Below, in pieces: positions 45,051 to 54,484 of a stretch of 64,000 bases of DNA. The stretch's first letter is position 1. Each line of letters begins with the position of its first letter. The notes beneath the pieces were generated by a model. That model was not told the DNA's origin. It saw only the letters and a program-made list of their open reading frames with translations, and searched no databases. Origin of the DNA: an uncultured Prevotellaceae bacterium (lineage in GTDB: Bacteria; Bacteroidota; Bacteroidia; Bacteroidales; Bacteroidaceae); assembly GCA_947176535.1 (NCBI GenBank), contig CAMWQU010000002.1, positions 62,001 to 126,000 on the forward strand, given 5' to 3'. The position numbers were made by a program, and so were the translations under genes.

Positions 45051-46790
45051 ATGGAACTAAAACTGAGACCGAGACTGCTGGATTGCCTGAAAGAGTACAA
45101 CCGCGAGACGTTCATGAAAGACCTGATGGCGGGCATCATCGTGGGCATCGTGGCACTGCCGCTGGCTATCGCATTCGGCATCGCCTCCGGAGTAACACCC
45201 GAAAAAGGCATAGTGACGGCCATCGTGGCCGGATTTCTTATTTCGCTCCTCGGCGGAACGAAAGTACAAATCGGAGGGCCGACGGGTGCCTTCATTGTCA
45301 TCATCTACGGCATCGTCAATAATCCTCAGTACGGACTGCACGGACTGCTGATTGCCACCATGCTGGCAGGCGTCATTTTGGTGGCGTTGGGCATATTCCG
45401 GTTGGGGGCCGTCATCAAGTTTATTCCCTACCCCATCATCATCGGATTCACAGCGGGCATTGCCGTCACCATCTTCACCACGCAGATGGGCGACGTATTG
45501 GGACTGACACAGGAGGCCGTGACGGAAGCCGGCGAAGTGGTTCGGGTGCCCCTGAAGACACCGGGCGACTTCATCGGAAAATGGGTATGTTACGCAAAGA
45601 ATATCGGTTCCTTCAATCTCTGGAACTTTATCGTGGCCGCAGTGGGCATACTGATTATCATACTGTCCCCACGCGCATTCCGTTCGATACCGGTTCTGAA
45701 CAAGATTCCGGGCTCGCTCTGGTGCATCATCGTGGGTACGGTGGGGGTGCTCATCCTGAAACAGTACGGCATTACGGGCATCGACACCATCGGCGACCGC
45801 TTCCACATCCGGTCGCAACTGCCGCCGATGCAGGTGCCGACCATCACGTTTGAAATGGTGCAGACGCTTATGCCGGTGGCGTTCACCATCGCCATACTAG
45901 GGGCCATCGAGAGTCTGCTCTCGGCAACCGTAGCAGACGGTGCCATCAGCGACCGTCACGACTCGAACATGGAACTTATCGCACAGGGCGTGGCGAACAT
46001 GGTAACGCCCATATTCGGCGGAATACCGGCCACGGGAGCCATAGCACGCACCATGACAAATATCAACAACGGCGGACGCACGCCCATAGCGGGCCTCATC
46101 CATGCCGTGGTGCTGTTGCTCATTCTGCTGTTGCTCATGCCGTATGCCAAGTACATTCCCATGGCTTCGCTGGCGGCCGTTTTGGTCATCGTCAGTTACA
46201 ACATGAGCGGATGGCGTTCTTTCCGGGGTCTGCTCCGCAACCCAAAGAGTGACGTTACGGTACTTATCGTTACGTTCCTGCTGACGGTTATTTTCGACCT
46301 TACCATTGCCATCGAGATGGGACTGGTCATCGCTTGTGCCTTGTTTATCAAGCGTGTCATGGAAACAACGGAGATTTCGGTTATCAGGGACGAAATCGAC
46401 CCTGCCGAGGAGGCCGATATGCAGCTCAATGACGAACATCTTATCATACCGGAGGGGTGTGCGGTGTATGAAATCAACGGGCCGTATTTCTTCGGTATCG
46501 CCAATAAGTTTGACGACCTGATGGGCACGCTGGACCACGGACAAAAAACAAAGGTTCAGATCATACGAATGCGCCGCGTGCCTTTCATCGACAGTACGGG
46601 CATCCATAATTTACTGAACCTTATTCAAATGAATCATGAGGACGGTGTTCACGTCATACTTTCCGGTGTTACCCCGAAAGTGCATACACAACTGGAGAAG
46701 GCCGGATTCTACTCGACCATAAATCCCGACCACATCTGCCCGCACATCGACGTGGCATTGGAACGGGCACGGGTTATTTTGAAAAATTAA
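45051..46790 (+). CDS. SulP-family inorganic anion transporter with STAS domain
   Basis: 579 residues. About 12-14 membrane segments cover residues 1-430, including DLMAGIIVGIVALPLAIAFG, the SulP signature region GGTKVQIGGPTGAFIVIIYG, and ATGAIARTMTNINNGGRTPI. A STAS domain covers about 445-579, with the conserved DSTGIHNLLNL motif. Family members exchange sulfate, bicarbonate, chloride or dicarboxylates; bacterial ones may take up bicarbonate or succinate, and the substrate is not predictable. It is divergent from the POT gene, and the shared AT-rich region holds both -7 boxes. It ends at a hairpin shared with the arginine operon. Confidence 0.94.
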   Translation: MELKLRPRLLDCLKEYNRETFMKDLMAGIIVGIVALPLAIAFGIASGVTPEKGIVTAIVAGFLISLLGGTKVQIGGPTGAFIVIIYGIVNNPQYGLHGLLIATMLAGVILVALGIFRLGAVIKFIPYPIIIGFTAGIAVTIFTTQMGDVLGLTQEAVTEAGEVVRVPLKTPGDFIGKWVCYAKNIGSFNLWNFIVAAVGILIIILSPRAFRSIPVLNKIPGSLWCIIVGTVGVLILKQYGITGIDTIGDRFHIRSQLPPMQVPTITFEMVQTLMPVAFTIAILGAIESLLSATVADGAISDRHDSNMELIAQGVANMVTPIFGGIPATGAIARTMTNINNGGRTPIAGLIHAVVLLLILLLLMPYAKYIPMASLAAVLVIVSYNMSGWRSFRGLLRNPKSDVTVLIVTFLLTVIFDLTIAIEMGLVIACALFIKRVMETTEISVIRDEIDPAEEADMQLNDEHLIIPEGCAVYEINGPYFFGIANKFDDLMGTLDHGQKTKVQIIRMRRVPFIDSTGIHNLLNLIQMNHEDGVHVILSGVTPKVHTQLEKAGFYSTINPDHICPHIDVALERARVILKN

Positions 46791-46807
46791 AGATTAGGGC
46801 ATAAAAA

Positions 46808-46864
46808 AATAGGGATTAGAGAACCGGGAAATAATGGATAATTCCCGAATCTCTAATCCCTATT
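46808..46864. terminator. Bidirectional terminator between the SulP gene and argF'
   Basis: A perfect 15-bp inverted repeat AATAGGGATTAGAGA (46808-46822) with TCTCTAATCCCTATT (46850-46864). The left side has an A7 run. A second pair CGGGAA/TTCCCG lies inside the loop. Confidence 0.75.
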
Positions 46865-46873
46865 CTCTACTCC

Positions 46874-47839
46874 TTACAAACAAGATAGCATGCGTTTCAA
46901 AACTACCGAGCAGGAGATTTCGCGGTTGGCAGCTTCCGGAATGACGATGGAGTTGGGGCCTTCGATGACGTCGTCGGTCACGATAAGTCCACGACGGACA
47001 GGGAGGCAGTGCATGAACTTTCCGTTGTTTGTCCGCGCCATGTGCGCTGCATCAATAGTCCATGACATATCTTCGCAGGTTATCTTTCCGTAATCGGCCG
47101 GATTTGTAACACCCGGATTGCTCCAGTTCTTGGCATACACAAAGTCGGCGCCTTCCAGAGCCTTCAACTGGTCGTACTCCACACGGGCGTCGCCCACAAA
47201 CTGCGGGTCGAGCTCGTAGCCCCGAGGGTGGGTGACAACAAGGTCTACATCCGGCGCGGCCTGCATCCACTGGGCAAACGAGTTGGGCACCGCCTGCGGC
47301 AGGGCACGGCAATGGGGTGCCCACGTGAGAACGACTTTGGCTTTCTTTGTCGGACAGTATTCCTTAACGGTAATCAGGTCGGCAAAGGCTTGCAAGGGGT
47401 GCACGGTAGCCGTCTCCATGGCGAAGACGGGTTTTCCGCTGTACCGGATAAATTGTTGGAGCACGGTTTCGGCGTAATCGTATTCCCGGTCTTTCAGTCC
47501 GGCAAAAGAGCGTACCCCGATGATGTCGCAGTAACAGCCCATCACGGGAATGGCTTCCAACAGGTGCTCGCTCTTGTCGCTGTTCATAATGACGCCACGT
47601 TCCGTCTCTAATTTCCACGCTCCGGCATTCACGTCCAGAACGATGACATTCATGCCTAAATTCATGGCTGCCTTCTGCGTCGAAAGGCGTGTGCGCAGCG
47701 AATTGTTAAAGAATATCATCAGCAGGGTCTTGTTGCGGCCCAGATGTTGATACTTGTAACGGTCTTGTTTTATTTCCAAAGCCTCAGCCAAAGCCTTGTC
47801 TAACGGGCCGAGGTCTTCAACGTTGATAAATGATTTCAT
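46874..47839 (-). CDS. argF': N-succinylornithine carbamoyltransferase (Bacteroidota type)
   Basis: 321 residues. An aspartate/ornithine-transcarbamylase fold with carbamoyl-phosphate motif in FFNNSLRTRLSTQKAA (residues about 48-63; ordinary enzymes have S-T-R-T-R). The segment NVIVLDVNAGAWKLETERG and HLLEAIPVMGCYCDIIGV closely resemble the N-succinylornithine transcarbamylase of Bacteroides fragilis, including the Pro of EAIPVMG that in that family helps select succinyl over acetyl substrate. FMHCLPVRRGLIVTDDVI is the second conserved block. It is the last gene of the operon. The substrate assignment is from family resemblance. Confidence 0.9.
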   Translation of the reverse strand: MKSFINVEDLGPLDKALAEALEIKQDRYKYQHLGRNKTLLMIFFNNSLRTRLSTQKAAMNLGMNVIVLDVNAGAWKLETERGVIMNSDKSEHLLEAIPVMGCYCDIIGVRSFAGLKDREYDYAETVLQQFIRYSGKPVFAMETATVHPLQAFADLITVKEYCPTKKAKVVLTWAPHCRALPQAVPNSFAQWMQAAPDVDLVVTHPRGYELDPQFVGDARVEYDQLKALEGADFVYAKNWSNPGVTNPADYGKITCEDMSWTIDAAHMARTNNGKFMHCLPVRRGLIVTDDVIEGPNSIVIPEAANREISCSVVLKRMLSCL

Positions 47840-47871
47840 GTGTTTCGGGATTACGAGGTTAAAGCATCCTT

Positions 47872-49014
47872 TTACAGACTTGCCAATACACTCCGGAACT
47901 TACTCAGGAACTCATCGGCGTGTTCTTTCTTCAGGCACAGGGGCGGAAGCAAGCGCAGAAGATTCGTTCCGGAACAACCGGTAAAAATATGTTCGTCGTA
48001 GATGAGAGGCTCGCGAACGGTCTTATGGGGCACGTCAAGCTCGATGCCTATCATGAGGCCACGGCCACGTACATCGACGATGTGGGAGTTCTCCTGTTGC
48101 AGTTTCCGCAATTCGGCCAACAGATAACGTCCCATTTCATCGGCATTTTCTACAAGTTTTTCGTCCTCCATAACATCCAGGACGGCAAGGGCGGCCGCAC
48201 AGGCCAGATGGTTACCGCCAAACGTTGTGCCTAATTGTCCATAGACGGGTTCGAAGCGGGGAGAGATGAGCACGGCACCCATGGGGAAGCCGTTGGCAAT
48301 GCCTTTGGCCATCGTGATGATGTCGGGACGAATGCCTAACCACTGATGGGCAAAGAATTTTCCGCTGCGGCCATAACCGCATTGAATTTCGTCGCAGATG
48401 AGCACCGCCCCATGCTTTTGACAGGCAGCAGACAGCCCTTGAGCAAATTCGGGAGTGACCATGCGGATGCCTCCCACGCCTTGGATGCACTCTAAGATAA
48501 CGGCAGCGACATCACCTTGAGCCAATTCCGCCTCCCATGCCGGAAGGTCGTTCAGGGGCAAATAGGTGACATGTCCGTTGGCATTCACCGGAGCTATGAT
48601 TTTCGGATTGTCCGTTGCCTCCACGGCCAGCGATGTACGGCCGTGGAATGCCTTTTGGACGGCCAATATGCGTGTACGTCCGGTATGGAAAGAGGCCAGT
48701 TTCAGGGCATTCTCGTTGGCCTCAGCTCCACTGTTGATGAGGAATAACTGGTAGTCCTCATAACCGCATACCTTACCCAGACGGGCAGCAAGCTGCTGCT
48801 GCAGGGGATTGATGACAGAATTGGAGTAGAAGCCCAACGTGCCGACCTGACGGCTCACAGCCTCCACGTAATGAGGATGGGCATGCCCTATGGAAATAAC
48901 GGCATGACCGCCGTAGAGGTCGAGATACTGCTGTCCGTTCTCGTCCCAAACGTTACAGCCGAGACCGCGGGTTATGGCTATATTGAAAAGAGGATATACA
49001 TCGAAAAGTTTCAT
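47872..49014 (-). CDS. argD: Acetyl/succinylornithine aminotransferase
   Basis: 380 residues. Class III PLP aminotransferase with GGHAVISIGHAHPHYVEAVS, FHGRTSLAVEATDN, the Asp-containing LICDEIQCGYGRSG and the Schiff-base Lys in IITMAKGIANGFPMGAV (about 238). It converts N-acyl-glutamate semialdehyde and glutamate to N-acylornithine. Beside a succinyl-type carbamoyltransferase, the natural substrate is probably the N-succinyl form. It is 32 bp before argF' and 44 bp after argC. Confidence 0.94.
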   Translation of the reverse strand: MKLFDVYPLFNIAITRGLGCNVWDENGQQYLDLYGGHAVISIGHAHPHYVEAVSRQVGTLGFYSNSVINPLQQQLAARLGKVCGYEDYQLFLINSGAEANENALKLASFHTGRTRILAVQKAFHGRTSLAVEATDNPKIIAPVNANGHVTYLPLNDLPAWEAELAQGDVAAVILECIQGVGGIRMVTPEFAQGLSAACQKHGAVLICDEIQCGYGRSGKFFAHQWLGIRPDIITMAKGIANGFPMGAVLISPRFEPVYGQLGTTFGGNHLACAAALAVLDVMEDEKLVENADEMGRYLLAELRKLQQENSHIVDVRGRGLMIGIELDVPHKTVREPLIYDEHIFTGCSGTNLLRLLPPLCLKKEHADEFLSKFRSVLASL

Positions 49015-49058
49015 CGGTTCTATAATTTGATAATGCTACGATTAAGAATGAGGTTATT

Positions 49059-50045
49059 TCAGAAAGCCGAAGCCTTGAGGCGAAGCCCCGCACATTCGTC
49101 AAGTCCGAACATAAGATTCATATTCTGCACAGCCTGACCGACAGCACCTTTCAGCAGATTGTCGATGCAGGAGGTAATGAGCAGTTTGTCGTCAAAGACA
49201 TCCACGTGTACGAGGCACTTGTTGGTATTCACCACCTGCTTCAGGTTAATAGACCAATCGCAATAATGCGTGAAAGCGGCACTCCGGTAGAACTCTTTAT
49301 AGCCTGACACAAAATCATGGGTACTATTGGCTGTAGCACACCGGACAACGGCCGTACAGAAAATGCCACGGGCAAAGCCCCCGCGATAGGGTATGAAGTC
49401 GATGGGGGGCAGTGCATTGTCAGTCTCCAAAGAGGGAATTACTTGAGTGAGCGACTGACGTATTTCGGCCAGATGTTGATGAGTAAACGGCTTATAGATA
49501 CTGAGATTACCCGTGCGCCACGAGAAATGCGTGGTAGCAGAAGGCTTCTGACCGGCTCCCGTACTGCCCGTGATGGCATTCACCGAGACGGGCTCCGTCA
49601 GCAGTCCCATCTGAGCGGCGGGCAACAAGGCCAACTGTATGGCCGTGGCAAAACAACCGGGATTGGCCACATGGCGGGCGTTGCGGATGAGTTCTGCATT
49701 CAGTTCGGGCAAACCATAAACGTAATCATGATTGCCCCGAATGCGGAAGTCCTGAGCCAAGTCGATAATTTTCACATGCTCCGGAATTGTATGTTCTTTC
49801 AGGAATTGTTCGCTCTTTCCGTGCCCGAAGCAAAAGAACACAACATCCACCTCCGAGAAAGGCATCTCACTGGAGAATACCATATCGGTGTCGCCCAACA
49901 GGCCGCCGTGAACACTCGCAACGGGATTTCCGGCATTGCTCTCCGAATGGGCAAACACAATTTCTGCTTCAGGATGTCCCAGCAGTACACAGATAAGTTC
50001 GCCTCCGGTGTAACCTGCCGCTCCCAATATTCCAACCTTTACCAT
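49059..50045 (-). CDS. argC: N-acetyl-gamma-glutamyl-phosphate reductase
   Basis: 328 residues from the ATG at 50045 (MVKVGILGAAGYTGGE). An in-frame extension of 29 residues runs back into argG and is rejected. The NAD(P) motif GAAGYTGGELI and the catalytic Cys in VANPGCFATAIQ (about 132) are intact. FVPYRGG-like FIPYRGGFARGI and the C-terminal His/Asp pattern fit. It reduces N-acylglutamyl phosphate. Only 4 bp separate it from argG. The expected N-acylglutamate kinase (argB) and argH are not in this operon. Confidence 0.94.
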   Translation of the reverse strand: MVKVGILGAAGYTGGELICVLLGHPEAEIVFAHSESNAGNPVASVHGGLLGDTDMVFSSEMPFSEVDVVFFCFGHGKSEQFLKEHTIPEHVKIIDLAQDFRIRGNHDYVYGLPELNAELIRNARHVANPGCFATAIQLALLPAAQMGLLTEPVSVNAITGSTGAGQKPSATTHFSWRTGNLSIYKPFTHQHLAEIRQSLTQVIPSLETDNALPPIDFIPYRGGFARGIFCTAVVRCATANSTHDFVSGYKEFYRSAAFTHYCDWSINLKQVVNTNKCLVHVDVFDDKLLITSCIDNLLKGAVGQAVQNMNLMFGLDECAGLRLKASAF

Positions 50046-50049
50046 CGTC

Positions 50050-51255
50050 TTATCTCTTTTCGTCGGGATGAGCCAAATAGTAAGCACGCAGAGGAGTGGA
50101 AGAGACTTTGATGAAGCCCTTAGCTTCTTCACTAGTCCATCCTTTGGCTCCCTCGCCGTATTCGCCTAACTTATTCTTCACCAAATCATCAGGAGTGTCA
50201 CAACCCACGGTCTGGAATGAATAGGGTCGCAGTTCGAGAGTCACCTCGCCATTGACATGACGCTGACTGCTCGTGAGCATGGCCTCAATGTCAGGCATTA
50301 CGGGCTCCAGATACTGGCTCTCGTGAAGGAACATTCCATACCAGTTGGCCACCTGCTCTTTCCAGTATTGCTGCCACTTTGAAAGGGTGTATTTCTCTAA
50401 GAAACGGTGCGCACCAATGATGAGCATGGGAGCGGCGGCTTCGAAGCCCACACGTCCCTTGATGCCGACAATGGTGTCGCCCACATGACAATCGCGACCG
50501 ATGGCATAAGAGGCTCCTATTTCCTCCACTGCTTGTATGGCCTTAATCTTATCGTCGTAATGCACGCCATTTACTGAACAAAGCTCGCCTTTCTCAAAAC
50601 CGAGGCGAAGTAACTCGCTGCCCTCCTTGGTGGGATGCTTCAGGTAAGCGGATTCGGGCAGTCCCTGCTTGGAGTCGAGAATCTCGCCACCGCAGATGCT
50701 TGTGCCCCATATTCCAACGTTATAACTGTATTTCAGTTTGGTAAAATCGGCAGTGAAACCATGCTGGTTCAGATAGTCCACCTCTTCCTGCCGACTCAGA
50801 TTCTTGTCGCGGGTGAGCGTGATAATCTCCACCCCGGGAGCCATGACGAGGAAAGTCATATCGAAACGAATCTGGTCGTTGCCGGCTCCGGTAGAACCAT
50901 GAGCAATAGCAGACGCCCCGATTTCATTGGCATAACGCGCAATGGCCAGTGCTTGGAAGATACGCTCCGAGGAGACAGAGATAGGATAACAGTTGTTACG
51001 AAGCACGTTACCGAAAATCATATACTTCAAAGACTTTTCGTAATACTCCTGCGTCACGTCCAGGGTCACGTACTTCGTAGCTCCCAGCTTATACGCATTC
51101 TCTTCGTTCTGCTGCAACTGCTCGGCACTGAAACCGCCCGTATTGGCACAAGCCGCATATACCTCATATCCCATTTCGCGCGCCAGATACATCACCGTGT
51201 AACTGGTGTCCAGTCCGCCACTAAAGGCGACTACCACTTTCTTCTTCTGTTCCAT
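50050..51255 (-). CDS. argG: Argininosuccinate synthase
   Basis: 401 residues. The ATP-binding P-loop AFSGGLDTSYTVMYL (residues about 10-24), followed by GAGNDQIRFD and the citrulline/aspartate region LTRDKNLSRQEEVDYL, is intact. STGAGNDQIRF is a family signature. It condenses citrulline and aspartate. It is a full-length type I enzyme, located between the GNAT gene (16 bp) and argC. Confidence 0.95.
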   Translation of the reverse strand: MEQKKKVVVAFSGGLDTSYTVMYLAREMGYEVYAACANTGGFSAEQLQQNEENAYKLGATKYVTLDVTQEYYEKSLKYMIFGNVLRNNCYPISVSSERIFQALAIARYANEIGASAIAHGSTGAGNDQIRFDMTFLVMAPGVEIITLTRDKNLSRQEEVDYLNQHGFTADFTKLKYSYNVGIWGTSICGGEILDSKQGLPESAYLKHPTKEGSELLRLGFEKGELCSVNGVHYDDKIKAIQAVEEIGASYAIGRDCHVGDTIVGIKGRVGFEAAAPMLIIGAHRFLEKYTLSKWQQYWKEQVANWYGMFLHESQYLEPVMPDIEAMLTSSQRHVNGEVTLELRPYSFQTVGCDTPDDLVKNKLGEYGEGAKGWTSEEAKGFIKVSSTPLRAYYLAHPDEKR

Positions 51256-51271
51256 ATCTTGATTCTGTCAT

Positions 51272-51913
51272 TTAGCAATCCGACAATTTCTTTATTTTCT
51301 CTATCACCTCATCGGGCAGTTGCACGGGCAACGGGTCATTTTCGTGCTCTGCAGGGTCGTAGAGCATTCCCGTGCAGACGCAATATTTGCGACCGGAACG
51401 CTCCAGAACATCGAAATTGACGCAACAAGGATGCCCCGGTGTACCGCATCCGCACCAGAAAGCATCGTCGTTAGTCAGTTCGGAGAAGGCCACCGGACGA
51501 TAGCCCAAAGCATGATTGATGCGCATGACGGCGGTCTGACTGGTCAGTCCGAAAAGTTTAGCCTTCGGCCAGCGCAAGCGGCTCAGGGTGAAAGCCAACT
51601 GTTTGATGCGCGTAGCCAAATGATGCTTGCGGAACTTCTCCACGACGATAAGTCCCGAATTGGCCACGTAGTGCGTGTGTTCCCAACTCTCAATGTAGCA
51701 GAACCCGGCAAACTCCTTTTCGGGGCCGGCCAGGGCAATGACCGCCTTGCAGTCGCGCATCTTCTGAGCCAGATACTCATGCGTGCGATTCACGATTCCA
51801 CTGCCGCGCTTGGCTGCACTGTCAGCAATCGTCTGCAAGATGATATCCACATACTTCTCGTGACTGGCATCGGCCACCATCACCTCTATCCCATCATTGT
51901 ATTCGTTATTCAT
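51272..51913 (-). CDS. GNAT-family acyltransferase in the arginine operon (candidate N-acylglutamate synthase)
   Basis: 213 residues from the ATG at 51913 (MNNEYNDGIEVMVADASHEK). The acetyl-CoA fold appears as a GFCYIESWEHTHYVANSGLIVVEKF strand pair and the CoA-binding segment KFRKHHLATRIKQLAF (about 101-116). A C-terminal Cys-rich region FWCGCGTPGHPCC (about 160-175) follows, unusual for a GNAT protein. It lies between argR and argG. Bacteroidota lack standard argA/argJ in many genomes, and a GNAT protein in this position has been proposed to acylate glutamate (as I recall for Bacteroides). I treat that as inference, not proof. The Cys cluster could bind a metal. Confidence 0.78.
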   Translation of the reverse strand: MNNEYNDGIEVMVADASHEKYVDIILQTIADSAAKRGSGIVNRTHEYLAQKMRDCKAVIALAGPEKEFAGFCYIESWEHTHYVANSGLIVVEKFRKHHLATRIKQLAFTLSRLRWPKAKLFGLTSQTAVMRINHALGYRPVAFSELTNDDAFWCGCGTPGHPCCVNFDVLERSGRKYCVCTGMLYDPAEHENDPLPVQLPDEVIEKIKKLSDC

Positions 51914-51961
51914 ATTCTTTATTTTATCAAAAATCGAGCGCACCGAAGCGGCTCATTACAC

Positions 51962-52441
51962 TTAATCCTTTGCAAACGGCAAAACTTGTGAAAGCGCATT
52001 CAGCACCTCTGTCCGTTCCACACCTTCCTCCAACACAAGCATAACCGTATCATCACCGGCCACTGTACCCACAACGCAGTCAAGACCGGCATGGTCTATA
52101 TCATACGCCACATGCGACGCGTGCCCCGGCAGGGTCTTGATAACCGCCATGTTACCCGAGAACTTCACCGTCAGCACCCCCAGACGGTTCATAGCCGTTA
52201 CCGTCATGTGCGTATCGCTCACACTGCGGTAGGCACGGTCGGCAGGCATCACATACACGTAGCGTCCCTCCGCGTTCTGCGCCTTTATTATCCGCAGTTT
52301 CTTCAAATCGCGGCTCAACGTGGCCTGCGCCGTAGGGTAGCCCGCTTTCTCCAACTCCGTCATCAGTTCATCCTGTTTCGAGAGTTCCTGACTTGAGATA
52401 AGCATCTTAATCACCTCCAAGCGGCTTTCCTTTTTGCCCAT
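51962..52441 (-). CDS. argR: Arginine repressor
   Basis: 159 residues. The N-terminal winged-helix domain (about 5-70) has the family block GYPTAQATLSRDLKKLRI. The C-terminal hexamerisation/arginine-binding domain (about 80-155) has GHASHVAYDIDHAGLDCVVG and TVAGDDTVMLVL, with the GTxAGDDT arginine-binding motif. It represses arginine genes when arginine is high. It heads the operon and its promoter carries a palindrome at 52489-52500, suggesting autoregulation of the whole set. Confidence 0.95.
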   Translation of the reverse strand: MGKKESRLEVIKMLISSQELSKQDELMTELEKAGYPTAQATLSRDLKKLRIIKAQNAEGRYVYVMPADRAYRSVSDTHMTVTAMNRLGVLTVKFSGNMAVIKTLPGHASHVAYDIDHAGLDCVVGTVAGDDTVMLVLEEGVERTEVLNALSQVLPFAKD

Positions 52442-52470
52442 ATATTCAGGTTTTATTCATTTTACATGGG

Positions 52471-52500
52471 CAAAATTACTCTTTTTTCTGCATATATGCA
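52471..52500 (-). promoter_or_regulatory. argR promoter with candidate ArgR operator
   Basis: TAATTTTG (52471-52478) is the -7, with TTG (52499-52501) 20 bp upstream. The perfect palindrome TGCATATATGCA (52489-52500) lies between the two elements, so a bound protein would block polymerase. The AT-rich dyad is of the general length bound by ArgR, but is not the E. coli ARG-box sequence. Confidence 0.5.
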
Positions 52501-52573
52501 AGCGATATGAATATAGATGTGCAATAAAGCTAAAGGGAATCATCCTTTCCCGAATGCTTACATCCAAGAAAAA

Positions 52574-52610
52574 AAGTTGTCAGTTCCTGCATAAGAAGAA
52601 CTGACAACTT
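52574..52610 (-). terminator. Terminator of asd
   Basis: A perfect 13-bp stem (AAGTTGTCAGTTC with GAACTGACAACTT) with an 11-nt loop, followed on the minus strand by a T7 run. Confidence 0.85.
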
Positions 52611-52642
52611 GATTATTATCCCATCCTGCGATTCAGGGAACC

Positions 52643-53662
52643 TTATTCGGACTTCCCAAATGTGCCTTGCTCCACCAGATATTCCGCTATCTGTACGGCA
52701 TTCAGAGCGGCACCTTTCTTGATTTGGTCACCCACAAGCCAGAAAGTGAGTCCGTTGGGGTTCGCCAGGTCCTTACGGATGCGACCGACATAAATATCGT
52801 CCTTACCCGCCAAGAAGAGGGGCATGGGATAAACCTTGTTGGCGGGATCATCCATAAGCTGCACGCCCTGACCGTCACGAATGGCCTGTGCGAATGCCTC
52901 CGGAGTAACGGGGCTTTCGGTCTCCACCCATACGGCCTCGCTGTGGCTGCGCAAACTGGGAACACGGACGCACATGGCAGAGCAACTGGCATCGGTGTGC
53001 ATGATTTTGCGGGTTTCGTTAAACATCTTCATCTCCTCTTTCGTATAGCCGTTATCAGTGAATACGTCTATCTGAGGAATGACATTGTAGGCCAACTGAT
53101 AGGCAAACTTATCCACCGTGGCGGACTTCCCGTCCAGCACCTCGCGATACTGCTGTTCGAGTTCAGCCATGGCGGCTGCACCGGCACCGCTGGCAGCCTG
53201 ATAAGAGGCAACATGAATGCGGCGGATGTGGCTCAGACGTTCCAAACACTGGAGAACAACAACCATCATAATGGTCGTGCAGTTGGGATTGGCGATGATG
53301 TTGCGGGGGCGACAGAGGGCATCCTCAGCATTGCACTCGGGCACCACGAGGGGCACATCAGCATCCATACGGAAAGCCGACGAATTGTCAATCATCACGG
53401 TACCGTATTTGGTAATGGTGTCGGCAAACTCCTTGGAGGTACCACCGCCGGCACTCGTAAAAGCGATGTCCACACCGCGAAAGTCGTCATTGTGCTGCAG
53501 AAGTTTCACTTCCACTTCCTTGCCGCGAAACGTGTATTTCTGTCCGGCACTGCGCTGACTGCCAAACAACAGAAGTTCGTCAATGGGAAACTGGCGCTCC
53601 TCAAGCACCCGCAGGAATTCCTGCCCTACTGCGCCACTGGCGCCTACAATAGCTACTCGCAT
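52643..53662 (-). CDS. asd: Aspartate-semialdehyde dehydrogenase
   Basis: 339 residues. NADP-binding [15 protein letters not shown] (residues about 5-19) and catalytic Cys in [11 protein letters not shown] (about 131). The His motif is in [21 protein letters not shown] sequence ([16 protein letters not shown], with His about 240). It makes aspartate semialdehyde for lysine, threonine, methionine and diaminopimelate. A single gene with -7 box at 53702-53709 and a strong terminator. Confidence 0.95.
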   Translation of the reverse strand: MRVAIVGASGAVGQEFLRVLEERQFPIDELLLFGSQRSAGQKYTFRGKEVEVKLLQHNDDFRGVDIAFTSAGGGTSKEFADTITKYGTVMIDNSSAFRMDADVPLVVPECNAEDALCRPRNIIANPNCTTIMMVVVLQCLERLSHIRRIHVASYQAASGAGAAAMAELEQQYREVLDGKSATVDKFAYQLAYNVIPQIDVFTDNGYTKEEMKMFNETRKIMHTDASCSAMCVRVPSLRSHSEAVWVETESPVTPEAFAQAIRDGQGVQLMDDPANKVYPMPLFLAGKDDIYVGRIRKDLANPNGLTFWLVGDQIKKGAALNAVQIAEYLVEQGTFGKSE

Positions 53663-53701
53663 AAGTGTAATTACATTTTAGATAGTTACCTTTTAGCATC
53701 G

Positions 53702-53709
53702 CAAAGTTA
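53702..53709 (-). promoter_or_regulatory. -7 box of asd
   Basis: TAACTTTG on the minus strand, 40 bp before the ATG. No -33 at the expected distance. Confidence 0.45.
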
Positions 53710-53833
53710 CAAACTTTTTCCTTTTTATCCTGTAATACGTATGAGTTTTTTATCTATACGCCCGTTCCTGACCGGAATAGGAAGTCCGGCAAGCACTATA
53801 AAGCCTGCGCTGTTCATCCTTATAATTGTATGA

Positions 53834-54454
53834 TTACAGCAGTTTGTCAAGTTCGCCGGCCGTCAAATAAGGTAAGTTCTGCCGAATCCGTTCCTCAGGC
53901 CAGTCCCACCACTTCAGTGCCTGCAGCCGCTCAATGGTGGCAGCATCGAAACGTTTACGTATTTCACGGGCCGGGACACCGCCCACTATCGAATAAGGCG
54001 GAACATCTTTCGTGACAACTGCCCGTGCGCCGATAATTGCTCCGTCGCCGATATGTACGCCCGCCATAATTACGGCCTCAAAGCCTATCCACACATCGTT
54101 ACCAATGACGATGTTGCCACGATTGTCCCACGCAGTAGCCACATCGGATTTGTTCAGCCCCCATTCCTCATAAAACAGCGGAAAGGTGTAGGAGGACAGG
54201 GATTTGAGCGAATGATTGGCGCAGTTGAAAAGGAACTTCGCCCCACAAGCAATGGAACAGAACCGCCCGATTACCAATCGTTCGTGGTTAATCGGATAAT
54301 GATACAGCACATTGTTCTTTTCAAAGAGCCGCGGGTCGGAGACAAAATCATTGTAAATCGTGTAGTCGCCAATCTCGATAGACGGGTCTTGCACTACGGC
54401 ATTCAGATACACGGTTTGCGTATCGCCGGTGCGGGGATATATCTTTCTATTCAT
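53834..54454 (-). CDS. CatB/Vat-type hexapeptide O-acetyltransferase
   Basis: 206 residues. A left-handed beta-helix built from hexapeptide turns (for example [33 protein letters not shown]) follows an N-terminal region with the xenobiotic-acetyltransferase motif [17 protein letters not shown] (about 72-90), where His is the catalytic base. [21 protein letters not shown] is the usual tail. Members acetylate chloramphenicol or streptogramins or modify sugars; substrate cannot be read off. The gene ends a run beginning at argS, 30 bp after the acyltransferase, so a cell-surface sugar or lipid function is as likely as drug resistance. Confidence 0.85.
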   Translation of the reverse strand: MNRKIYPRTGDTQTVYLNAVVQDPSIEIGDYTIYNDFVSDPRLFEKNNVLYHYPINHERLVIGRFCSIACGAKFLFNCANHSLKSLSSYTFPLFYEEWGLNKSDVATAWDNRGNIVIGNDVWIGFEAVIMAGVHIGDGAIIGARAVVTKDVPPYSIVGGVPAREIRKRFDAATIERLQALKWWDWPEERIRQNLPYLTAGELDKLL

Positions 54455-54484
54455 AAAAAATCTAATCTATATCGCAAAACGGTC

